This document shows positions 52,756 to 59,519 of a stretch of DNA of 64,000 nucleotides, in pieces. Below the pieces are notes generated by a model. The model was not told the origin of the DNA. It worked only from the letters and a program-made list of their open reading frames with translations, and made no database searches. How positions within the stretch are numbered: the stretch's first letter is position 1; every line of letters begins with the position of its first letter. Both the position numbers and the translations under genes were made by a program. Source of the stretch: Acidobacteriota bacterium (lineage in GTDB: Bacteria > Acidobacteriota > Terriglobia > Terriglobales > Acidobacteriaceae); the NCBI GenBank assembly GCA_013289685.1, contig JABCZL010000007.1:124001-188000 (forward strand), in the 5' to 3' direction.

Positions 52756-54633
52756 TCAGGGTTGTTGCCCGACGTACCAGGGCGCACTGACGGTGAAGAT
52801 GCGTTCATTGCCGCGGGCGAGCAGCACCCACTCCAGAAGGCGCCCGCGCTGGTTGTGAAGGAAATATTCGTACCATCGGTCCTCTACCAGTTCCGGAATG
52901 ACCACAACAATGTTGCGCCCCGGATTTTTCTTCGAGAGATCGAGGACGAACTGCACCACGGGAATGACGACAAAGCGGTAGGGTGAAGGTACGATCTGGA
53001 GTTCGGGCGGTTCCTTGCCTGCCGCGCGGAAGGGCTGCACCACATAATGCTCCCAGTCGCCTTCCAGCAATTCGGAATGCTCGTTGGGTTCGACATGCAA
53101 GGCGATCACTTCCGGCGACAGCCGGGCGGCAAATTCAATTCCCTGGCGGGTAATGTTGCTCCAGCGGTCGATGGCGATGACCGCGATGGGATGCTGACTG
53201 AGACCGGCCACGTCCACGGGAATCTTGCAGGTGGTGAGCACCTTCACGTGGTGATAGTGACGGCGCACGATCGCGAAAAGAACAATGGTTAAAGGAATAA
53301 AGAGCAGCGTGATCCAGGCGCCTTCCGCGAACTTCGCAACCAGCACAACGACCGTGGTAGTGCCGGTAACGACAGCGCCCAGTCCGTTCACCAGCGCGCT
53401 CTTCACCCAACCCGGACCGCGATTTTTCCGCCAGTGCATGACCATGCCGGTCTGCGAAAGTGTGAACGCGAGAAACGCGCCGACCGCGTAGAGCGGGATC
53501 AGCCGATCGGTGACGCCGCCGAAAAGAATGAGCACGCCGCCGCAGAGTACGGCGAGGACGACGATGCCATAGGTGTAAACCAGCCGGCGTCCGCGGTAGC
53601 CGAAGACATGGGGCAGATAGTTGTTCTGCGCGATGGCCCGGCAGAGACGCGGAAAATCGGCGAAGGCGGTATTGGCGGAGAGAGACAGAACGACAAGGAT
53701 GGAGCCAATCGTCAGATAGTAAAAGAAGCCTTTGCCAAAAACTGACGTGGTGAGCATGGAGAGAACGCTCTGATAGCCGGGCTGGCCGGGGTCGGTCGCG
53801 GCGATTCCATAAACCTTAACAAGATAAGAGATTCCGGCCAGCAGCACCGCCAGCAGAAAAATAATTACGGTGAGACTGCGCTGCGCGTTTTTCACGGCAG
53901 GCTCGCGGAAAGCCTTCACGCCGTTGCTGACCGCTTCCACGCCAGTCAAGGCTGTGCAGCCGCTGGCAAACACTTTGAGCAGCAGCCAGAAGGTCACGGC
54001 TTCGGTCATGGCCGGTGGAGGCGGAAGGGGAACGACCGGGGTGGGATGCCCTCCGCTAAGAACCACACGCACAACGCCTGCGACGATCGTGATGAGCAGC
54101 GTGCCCACAAACAAATACGTAGGCAGCGCGAAAGCGGTGCCGGCCTCGCGCACGCCGCGGAGATTGAGGATGGTGATGACGATCAAAATACCCACACACA
54201 GGGAAACCATGTGCGGCAGCAGGGACGGAACGGCCGAGACCAACGCGCCGACGCCCGCGGAAATTCCCACCGCGGCCGTGAGGATGTAGTCGGCAAGCAG
54301 CGCCGCCGCGGCCAGCAGGCCGGCCGGTGCGCCCAGGTTAAACCGCGCCACGGTGTAGGATCCGCCACCGGAAGGATAGGCGGCGATGGTCTGGCGATAC
54401 GAGAAGTAAACGATCAACAGCAAGATGATGATCGCCGCGCTGATGGGAACGATATAGTGAACGCCCAGCAGGCCGAGCGGGATCAGAAGACTGAGAGCAG
54501 CTTCCGGCCCGTAAGCGGCAGAGCTAAGGCCATCGAGACCAAAGATCGGAATGCCCTGCGCGGGACCAATCTGTTCCGCCCGTTCGTCACTGGTCTTTAT
54601 CGGTTTGCCGACAACCACGTCGAGGATGTTCAT
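52756..54633 (-). CDS. KimA-like potassium/amino-acid permease of the APC superfamily
   Basis: The protein has 625 residues. The N-terminus GIPIFGLDGLSSAAYGPEAA is the unwound helix-1 signature of the KimA/YdaO-type K+ importers. Twelve membrane helices are visible up to about residue 460 (for example YIVPISAAIIILLLIVYFSY and GAWITLLFIPLTIVLFAIV). A cytosolic C-terminal domain of about 160 residues follows (PIAVIAIDRWSNITRQGIEF). In Bacillus the family imports K+ with protons and is regulated by c-di-AMP; transport of K+ here is inferred. The start is 32 bases from the tRNA-Sec 3' end on the same strand, so both may share a transcript. No c-di-AMP riboswitch is seen. Confidence 0.88.
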   Translation of the reverse strand: MNILDVVVGKPIKTSDERAEQIGPAQGIPIFGLDGLSSAAYGPEAALSLLIPLGLLGVHYIVPISAAIIILLLIVYFSYRQTIAAYPSGGGSYTVARFNLGAPAGLLAAAALLADYILTAAVGISAGVGALVSAVPSLLPHMVSLCVGILIVITILNLRGVREAGTAFALPTYLFVGTLLITIVAGVVRVVLSGGHPTPVVPLPPPPAMTEAVTFWLLLKVFASGCTALTGVEAVSNGVKAFREPAVKNAQRSLTVIIFLLAVLLAGISYLVKVYGIAATDPGQPGYQSVLSMLTTSVFGKGFFYYLTIGSILVVLSLSANTAFADFPRLCRAIAQNNYLPHVFGYRGRRLVYTYGIVVLAVLCGGVLILFGGVTDRLIPLYAVGAFLAFTLSQTGMVMHWRKNRGPGWVKSALVNGLGAVVTGTTTVVVLVAKFAEGAWITLLFIPLTIVLFAIVRRHYHHVKVLTTCKIPVDVAGLSQHPIAVIAIDRWSNITRQGIEFAARLSPEVIALHVEPNEHSELLEGDWEHYVVQPFRAAGKEPPELQIVPSPYRFVVIPVVQFVLDLSKKNPGRNIVVVIPELVEDRWYEYFLHNQRGRLLEWVLLARGNERIFTVSAPWYVGQQP

Positions 54634-54665
54634 GAGGAATGGTGTGCCTCGGTATGTTATCGAAA

Positions 54666-54763
54666 TGGCGGAAGCGAGTGGGGGTCGAACCCACCGGTGA
54701 CAGGATTGCCTGCCGCCCGCCGGTTTTGAAGACCGGGACGATCACCGGACCGCATGCGCTTCC
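54666..54763 (-). tRNA. selC: tRNA-Sec (UCA)
   Basis: Minus-strand, 98 nt with encoded GCCA end. It has the marks of selenocysteine tRNA: anticodon stem CCGGT/ACCGG with loop CTTCAAA (anticodon TCA), and a long D stem (CGGTC/GATCG, extendable to six pairs) closing a four-base loop. It also has a long variable arm (GGCAGG-CAAT-CCTGTC) and an elongated acceptor GGAAGCG/CGCTTCC. The T arm is GTGGG TTCGACC CCCAC. It implies that UGA is read as Sec in this genome. No selA, selB or selenoprotein was found in the window. Confidence 0.95.
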
Positions 54764-54829
54764 GTGCTCCATCATTGCAGCGAAGCCTGCGGTCTCGCAA
54801 CTGGGTGGATGGCGTACCGTGGCGTTTTA

Positions 54830-54859
54830 GGCGACTGGCGGTTGGCGTCGCCCTTTTTT
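54830..54859 (+). terminator. Possible intrinsic terminator upstream of PadR-ADOP
   Basis: GGCGAC/GTCGCC with an 11-base spacer, followed by CTTTTTT. It reads toward the PadR gene and may insulate it from upstream or selC-antisense transcription. Confidence 0.5.
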
Positions 54860-54916
54860 CCAGAGGAATTACCCCGTGTGGGGCTTGTCGCGCCTCGAAA
54901 ACGGTTCTGTGGTTTC

Positions 54917-54963
54917 CACTTGACAATCAAGTGAACAAGATGTTCACTTGATTACCAAGTGAA
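54917..54963. promoter_or_regulatory. Twin PadR operators over the PadR-ADOP promoter
   Basis: Two inverted repeats with the same half-site: CACTTG-ACAAT-CAAGTG (54917-54933) and TTCACTTG-ATTAC-CAAGTGAA (54943-54963). Their centres are 28 bases apart. The first overlaps a TTGACA -35 hexamer (54920-54925); the second overlaps the -10 position and the translation start. This suits autorepression by the PadR protein. Confidence 0.7.
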
Positions 54964-54967
54964 GAGA

Positions 54968-55294
54968 ATGCACGCCAATATTCTCCAAGGCACACTCGAT
55001 CTCATGATCCTGCGCACCCTCGCCACGATGGGGCCGCAACATGCGTATGGCATTGCCAACCGGCTCCAGCAGGTTTCGGAGGACGCCCTGAATCTCAACC
55101 AGGGGACCATCTATCCGGCGCTGGTGCGGCTGGAGCAGCACGGCTGGACGCGCGCCTCCTGGGGCAAGACGGAGAACAACCGCGAAGCAAAATACTATGC
55201 CATCACGAAAGCGGGATTGAAGGCACTTGATGGCGAGACCGCGCGCTGGCGTCAGATGTCGGGCATGGTTGAAAAGCTGCTGGCAGAGGAGTAA
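54968..55294 (+). CDS. PadR family transcriptional regulator of the ADOP operon
   Basis: The protein has 108 residues from ATG 54968 (MHANILQGTLDLMILRTLA); a GTG at 54959 lies within the operator. The winged helix includes MGPQHAYGIANRLQQ and NQGTIYPALVRLEQHGW, then YYAITKAGLKAL and a dimer helix. It is of the short acidobacterial type that precedes ADOP permease genes. Five bases separate its stop from the permease start, so they form an operon. A palindromic operator pair directly upstream predicts autorepression. Confidence 0.93.
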   Translation: MHANILQGTLDLMILRTLATMGPQHAYGIANRLQQVSEDALNLNQGTIYPALVRLEQHGWTRASWGKTENNREAKYYAITKAGLKALDGETARWRQMSGMVEKLLAEE

Positions 55295-55299
55295 CGGTC

Positions 55300-58158
55300 A
55301 TGTCGCGTTCAAGACGAATCCTGTCCAAGTTCCGCGATCTTTTCCGCAACAATCGTGCAGAAGAAGAGCTGGCACGCGAGGTTGCGTCGCATCTTACCCT
55401 GCTGGCCGACGATTTCGAATGCCGGGGCATGTCGCCGGAAGAAGCCCGGCTGGCCGCGAAGCGCGCCTACGGCGGTGAGGAACAGGCCAAGCAGGCGCAT
55501 CGCGACGAGCGATCGCTGCTATGGATCGAACAGACGGTACAAGACCTGCGTTATGCACTGCGGATGCTGGCAAAATCGCCGGGTTTTGCGGCCGTCGCCA
55601 TTCTCACGCTGGGGCTCGGCATCGGCGCTAATACCGCGATCTTCAGCGTCATCGACGCGGTGATGTTCAGGTCGCTGCCGGCCGAAGATCCGCAGCGCCT
55701 GGTGATCTTTGGCTGGAATGCGCATCATCAGCCCAAGCTGCGTGGACACAGCCTCCATGGCGATTGCGACGACAATGACGACACCAGGGATTGCGCATTT
55801 TCTGTTCCGTTTTATGAGACTCTGCGCAGCCGCACGAACCTATTTTCAGGCGTGACGGCGTTCGCGGGTCCTTTTGAAGTGGGTTTCAGCGGCAACGGGC
55901 CGGCGAATATCGCGCGCGGCGAGTATGTTTCGGGCGATTTCTTCTCGACCGTCGGCGCAAAGACAATCCTGGGACGGCCGCTCGGCCGCGCCGACGATGC
56001 GCCTGCTGCATCGCCGGCTATTGTCCTGGACTACCGCTACTGGCAGCGCGCTTTTGGAGCCGACCCCGCCGCCGTGGGCCGCGCGGTCCGCCTCAACAAC
56101 GTGGATGCGGCCATCGTGGGCGTGGCCGAACCGGGCTTCACCAGCCTGACTCCCGGCAAGAGCCAGGACTTCTTCATGCCGCTGTCGCTCGCGAAGCGCG
56201 TGCAAAACGAAAGGTGGGGGACAGAGTACTCGCTGTCCGATCCGGCGATCTGGTGGGTCGTCCTGGCTGGCCGGCTCCAGCCGGGCGTTTCGGTCGAGCA
56301 GGCCCAGGCTGAGGCAACCACACTCTTCCACGCGGAGGTGCTGGACGCCGCCAAGCCGATCTTCAGCGATGGCGACCAGCCCGTTCTCCGGCTTTTGCCG
56401 GCGCGAGAGGCCTTGAACGGCGAGAGCAGCCAGATTGCAGCCATGCTCGAAGTCATCATGACTGCAGTGGGGTTCGTTCTGCTTATCGCCTGCGCCAACG
56501 TGGCTGGACTGATTCTGGCGCGCTCTGCCAATCGGCAGAAGGAACTGGCCATGCGCCAGGCGCTGGGCGCCGGACGCGCACGGATTGCGCGCCAGCTCCT
56601 GACCGAGAGCCTGGTGCTGGCAACCACCGGCGGTGCGCTCGGCATTCTGGTTGCCGTCTGGGGCGTGCGCGCTCTCACCAAGTTGATCTCCAGCGGCCTC
56701 GATCAGGCCTTCCCGTTTGTTATCGCTCCGGACTGGCGCGTGCTGGCGTTCACCGGAGGCGTTACGCTCGCCACGGGCATTCTGTGCGGTCTTGCGCCTA
56801 GCTTCCGCAGCGCGCGCGCCGACCTTACACCATCGCTCAGGGAGAATGTGTCGTCCATCCCCGGCGGCGCATCGCAGGGCGGCCGGCGTGTCCGGCTCGG
56901 CGACGCGCTGGTGGTGGCACAGGTGGCGCTGTCGGTCGTTGTGCTGGTCGGCGCGGGCCTGCTGGTGCGCACCCTGCATAAGCTGCAGACGCTCGATCCG
57001 GGTTTCGACACGCACAACGTCCTGCTTTTTGGCATACATCCCAGCCTAGCTGGATACACAGACCACCAAACGGTGCAGCTTTACCGGCAACTGCAGGAGC
57101 GGTTCGAAGCGCTGCCAGGCGTGGTGTCTGCCAGTTATTCCGAGGACGCGCTCTTGAGCCAAAGTTGGTCAGCCGAAGACGTGCACCTCGACGATGCGCC
57201 CCCCAAATCGAATGCCAACACCGCTACGCTCCAGGTGGGGCTGGATTTCTTTCGGACGATGCGCATTCCCGTCCTTGCCGGCCGCGTATTCACGCCTGCC
57301 GACTTTGCCTCGGCAGAGGCGACGAACGCGGCGATGACCGTGGCGGAGGCGGCTGCCGCATCCGGCAATCCAGCAAAGGCCGCGCACCCAAAAACCGAGC
57401 CGCAGCCCGCTTCCGTGCCGGTTCTCGTCAATCAGGCGTTTGCCAGGAAGTACTTCCCCAACCAGAATCCCGTGGGCCGGCATATGGGCAATAAACAAGA
57501 GGATGAGCCGGCAACGGGACCGCAGCCTGGCTATCTCATCGTCGGCATTGCCGCCGACACCAAATACGCTCGGTTGCGGCGCGCTATCTTGCCCACCATG
57601 TTCCTGCCCCTGGTGGGCAACAGCGCCCACTTCGAGTTGCGTACTGCCGGCGACCCCACGGCATTGGTAAAACAGGTGCGCGACATTGTTGCGCAGGCCG
57701 ACAACAACGTGCCTCTCTTCGATGTACGGACGCAGACCCAGCAGATTGAGCAGACGCTCTATCAGGAGCGGCTCATGTCCCGCCTGTCGAGCTTCTTTGC
57801 CATCCTAGCCCTGATACTGGCGTGCATCGGCCTGTATGGATTGCTCTCGTACGAAGTGGCGCGGCGTACCCGCGAGCTCGGTATTCGCACGGCCCTTGGT
57901 GCGCAAAGGCGCGAACTGATGCGGCTTGTCGTGCGGCGTGGACTTCTGCTGGCGCTGGCCGGCGCAATCATCGGCATCGCGACGGCCATGGCCGTTACAC
58001 GGCTGATGGCCGCAATGCTCTATAGCGTGCGGCCTTACGATCCTGCCACGTTTGCGGGCGTTGGCATCCTGCTTGTGCTGGTGGCGCTAGCCGCGTGTTC
58101 GATACCCGCGCGGCGGGCAATGCGCATCGACCCCATGGTCGCGCTGCGCTATGAATAA
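55300..58158 (+). CDS. ADOP-type ABC transporter permease (duplicated MacB/FtsX)
   Basis: The protein has 952 residues. The ADOP N-terminal helical segment is LFRNNRAEEELAREVASHL. The DLRYALRMLAKSPGFAAVAI and LGLGIGANTAIFSVIDAV block follows, then a MacB-like periplasmic domain and FtsX helices (VIMTAVGFVLLIACANVAGL, with RQKELAMRQALGAGRARI). A second periplasmic domain and FtsX block end the protein (FAILALILACIGLYGLLSYE, RTRELGIRTALGAQRREL). The protein has both halves of a permease in one chain but no ATPase. An ATPase must come from elsewhere; the orphan LolD-like protein at 25989 is a candidate. The substrate is unknown; efflux or envelope transport is likely. Operon with PadR. Confidence 0.93.
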   Translation: MSRSRRILSKFRDLFRNNRAEEELAREVASHLTLLADDFECRGMSPEEARLAAKRAYGGEEQAKQAHRDERSLLWIEQTVQDLRYALRMLAKSPGFAAVAILTLGLGIGANTAIFSVIDAVMFRSLPAEDPQRLVIFGWNAHHQPKLRGHSLHGDCDDNDDTRDCAFSVPFYETLRSRTNLFSGVTAFAGPFEVGFSGNGPANIARGEYVSGDFFSTVGAKTILGRPLGRADDAPAASPAIVLDYRYWQRAFGADPAAVGRAVRLNNVDAAIVGVAEPGFTSLTPGKSQDFFMPLSLAKRVQNERWGTEYSLSDPAIWWVVLAGRLQPGVSVEQAQAEATTLFHAEVLDAAKPIFSDGDQPVLRLLPAREALNGESSQIAAMLEVIMTAVGFVLLIACANVAGLILARSANRQKELAMRQALGAGRARIARQLLTESLVLATTGGALGILVAVWGVRALTKLISSGLDQAFPFVIAPDWRVLAFTGGVTLATGILCGLAPSFRSARADLTPSLRENVSSIPGGASQGGRRVRLGDALVVAQVALSVVVLVGAGLLVRTLHKLQTLDPGFDTHNVLLFGIHPSLAGYTDHQTVQLYRQLQERFEALPGVVSASYSEDALLSQSWSAEDVHLDDAPPKSNANTATLQVGLDFFRTMRIPVLAGRVFTPADFASAEATNAAMTVAEAAAASGNPAKAAHPKTEPQPASVPVLVNQAFARKYFPNQNPVGRHMGNKQEDEPATGPQPGYLIVGIAADTKYARLRRAILPTMFLPLVGNSAHFELRTAGDPTALVKQVRDIVAQADNNVPLFDVRTQTQQIEQTLYQERLMSRLSSFFAILALILACIGLYGLLSYEVARRTRELGIRTALGAQRRELMRLVVRRGLLLALAGAIIGIATAMAVTRLMAAMLYSVRPYDPATFAGVGILLVLVALAACSIPARRAMRIDPMVALRYE

Positions 58159-58271
58159 GTCCGCGCTCTCGCCCAGCGCTACCACGAACGAGGCTGTCTT
58201 AATTCTGGCGTTCTTTGCAAGGGTGGGTATGACGAGTCTGTAGAGAGACGGACAAGTCGAGGTCGGTGGTA

Positions 58272-58303
58272 CCCACCCTTCGCGAAAACACGCGAAGGGT
58301 GGG
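58272..58303. repeat. Dispersed palindromic repeat A, perfect copy
   Basis: CCCACCCTTCGCG and CGCGAAGGGTGGG are perfectly inverted (13 bp) around AAAACA and followed by GCACCC. It sits between two convergent genes (ADOP and peroxiredoxin ends), as would suit a two-way terminator, though it lacks a U-tract. Confidence 0.9.
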
Positions 58304-58390
58304 GCACCCACTGTGTCGGTGACGCCAGCGAGATCACAGGCCCAGGCCAACCCACGGCGCCTTTTCTGTCCCGCTTTTCGCTGCGCCGCA

Positions 58391-59077
58391 CTACTTCGGC
58401 TGCGCCGTGACTCGCAGATACGGCTTAATCGTCTTGAAGCCGGGGAACTTCTGCGCCGCTTCCTCGTTCGAGACCGCGCCGGTGATGATGACGTCGTCGC
58501 CCGGTTTCCAGTTCACCGGAGTCGCGACTTTGTGTTTCGCGGTGAGCTGCATGGAGTCGATGACGCGCAGGATTTCGTCGAAGTTGCGGCCCGTGGTCAT
58601 GGGATAGCTGATCTGCAGCTTGACCTTCTTGTCGGGGCCGATGACGAAGACGGTGCGCACGGTGGCGTTGTCGGCGGGGGTGCGGCCTTCGCTGGTCTCT
58701 CCGGCGCTGGCGGGCAGCATGCCGTAAAGCTTGGCGATTTTGAGTTGCGGGTCGCCGATCATCGGATAGTTCACCTTGGCGCCCTGGGTCTCTTCGATGT
58801 CGGCCGCCCATTTGCTGTGGTTGGTGACGGGATCGACGCTGAGGCCGATGATCTTTGTGTTGCGCTTAGCAAATTCCGGCTGCAGCTTCGCCATGTAGCC
58901 GAGTTCGGTGGTGCAGACGGGGGTAAAGTCCTTGGGGTGTGAAAATAAGATGGCCCAGCCATCGCCGATCCACTGGTGGAAGTGGATCGTCCCTTCGGTG
59001 GTTTCAGCGGTGAAATCGGGGGCCGTGTCGTTGATCCGGGGAACGCTGTAGGTTTCGCTTTCGGTAGCAGTCGTCAT
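58391..59077 (-). CDS. 1-Cys peroxiredoxin (Prx6 type)
   Basis: The protein has 228 residues from ATG 59077, with AAGGAG seven bases upstream. The thioredoxin-fold AhpC/TSA domain has FSHPKDFTPVCTTELGYMA with the peroxidatic Cys and the upstream Thr. The C-terminal 1-cysPrx domain extends to PYLRVTAQPK. The motif GLSVDPVTNHSKWAADIE is typical for the Prx6 subgroup, and no resolving Cys is present. It reduces hydrogen peroxide and organic or lipid peroxides, with small thiols as likely reductant. Its leader (59078-59273) contains a Cys-rich peptide ORF, an antiterminator and a terminator, so its expression probably depends on cysteine supply. Confidence 0.95.
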   Translation of the reverse strand: MTTATESETYSVPRINDTAPDFTAETTEGTIHFHQWIGDGWAILFSHPKDFTPVCTTELGYMAKLQPEFAKRNTKIIGLSVDPVTNHSKWAADIEETQGAKVNYPMIGDPQLKIAKLYGMLPASAGETSEGRTPADNATVRTVFVIGPDKKVKLQISYPMTTGRNFDEILRVIDSMQLTAKHKVATPVNWKPGDDVIITGAVSNEEAAQKFPGFKTIKPYLRVTAQPK

Positions 59078-59156
59078 GGTGATCTCCTTGTGAATTCGAA
59101 TTATTCAAGATTCGAGAACGTCGGCCCGCCCCGGCTTTTATTCGGTAAATAGCGGA

Positions 59157-59218
59157 TGAAAAAAACCCACCCGCTTCACCGGGTGGGTTGGGAAGAATCT
59201 CGCTGTTTCCCTACCCAC
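59157..59218 (-). promoter_or_regulatory. Transcription attenuator: antiterminator and terminator
   Basis: Terminator: a 10-bp perfect stem AACCCACCCG/CGGGTGGGTT (59189-59180 with 59173-59164) with loop GTGAAG, followed by a run of seven T (59163-59157, minus strand). Antiterminator: GTGGGTAGGGAA (59218-59207) pairs with TTCCCAACCCAC (59194-59183) with a single A-A mismatch and a 12-base loop. The second arm overlaps the 5' arm of the terminator, so only one structure can form. The leader stop codon (59213-59211) is inside the first antiterminator arm, so a ribosome finishing the leader would block the antiterminator and favour termination. Confidence 0.82.
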
Positions 59219-59273
59219 GCGCCGGCGCCGGTCGACAACAAGCCATGGCACGGGCGGTGGATGGAATGAACAT
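59211..59273 (-). CDS. Cysteine-codon leader peptide of the peroxiredoxin attenuator
   Basis: A 20-codon ORF: MFIPSTARAMACCRPAPARG then TAG. Two consecutive Cys codons (TGT TGT, 59240-59235) are followed by Arg-Pro. ATG 59273 lies eight bases downstream of the last -10 base, at the predicted transcription start, so the mRNA is probably leaderless. Sixteen bases separate the second Cys codon from the antiterminator arm. A ribosome stalled there would thus leave that arm free and allow read-through. An internal ATG (59246) gives MACCRPAPARG as an alternative product. Similar Cys-rich leader ORFs are known upstream of sulfur genes in Actinobacteria; for this phylum I know of none, but could not search. 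Confidence 0.72.
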   Translation of the reverse strand: MFIPSTARAMACCRPAPARG

Positions 59274-59280
59274 GTTAGCT

Positions 59281-59309
59281 AGCATAAAAGCGGCGAGGGA
59301 CGGTGTCAA
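59281..59309 (-). promoter_or_regulatory. Sigma70-type promoter of the peroxiredoxin leader
   Basis: On the minus strand: TTGACA (59309-59304, full consensus), 17-base spacer, TATGCT (59286-59281, four of six). Seven bases separate the -10 from the leader ATG, so transcription should begin at or next to the A of ATG. Confidence 0.75.
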
Positions 59310-59366
59310 ACGGGCGCTGGGGCTTATCCGGCGTTAATCCTTACCAATACCACGTAACGATCTTTA

Positions 59367-59400
59367 CCACGAAGGGCACGAAGTTTACACGAAGGAAACC
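59367..59400. repeat. Dispersed repeat B, single arm
   Basis: ACCACGAAGGGCACGAAG then TTTACACGAAGGAAAC; closely matches the arm at 8535. It lies between the Gfo/Idh gene and the peroxiredoxin promoter. Confidence 0.85.
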
Positions 59401-59412
59401 ACACCGGAAAAG

Positions 59413-59508
59413 CCCACTTCTCGCAAAAGGCGCGAGAAATGGGGCACCCGGATCGTTCCCGCAAATCAAAATCCCCACCCTCTCGCAAGGTGCGCGAGAA
59501 GGGTGGGG
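59413..59508. repeat. Two tandem copies of dispersed repeat A
   Basis: Copy one (59413-59444): CCCACTTCTCGC/GCGAGAAATGGGG. Copy two (59473-59508): CCCCACCCTCTCGC/GCGAGAAGGGTGGGG with one bulged A. Both are followed by CACCC and copy two is preceded by AATCAAAAT. They share orientation and lie between the Gfo/Idh stop (59520) and the peroxiredoxin promoter. Confidence 0.9.
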
Positions 59509-59519
59509 CACCCTTGGGA

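Noticed and set aside
58391..59077. Selenocysteine version of the peroxiredoxin, given tRNA-Sec in the window
   Set aside because: The catalytic codon is a normal Cys codon (PVCTTE) and no in-frame UGA is present; the same holds for the peroxiredoxin at 13472.
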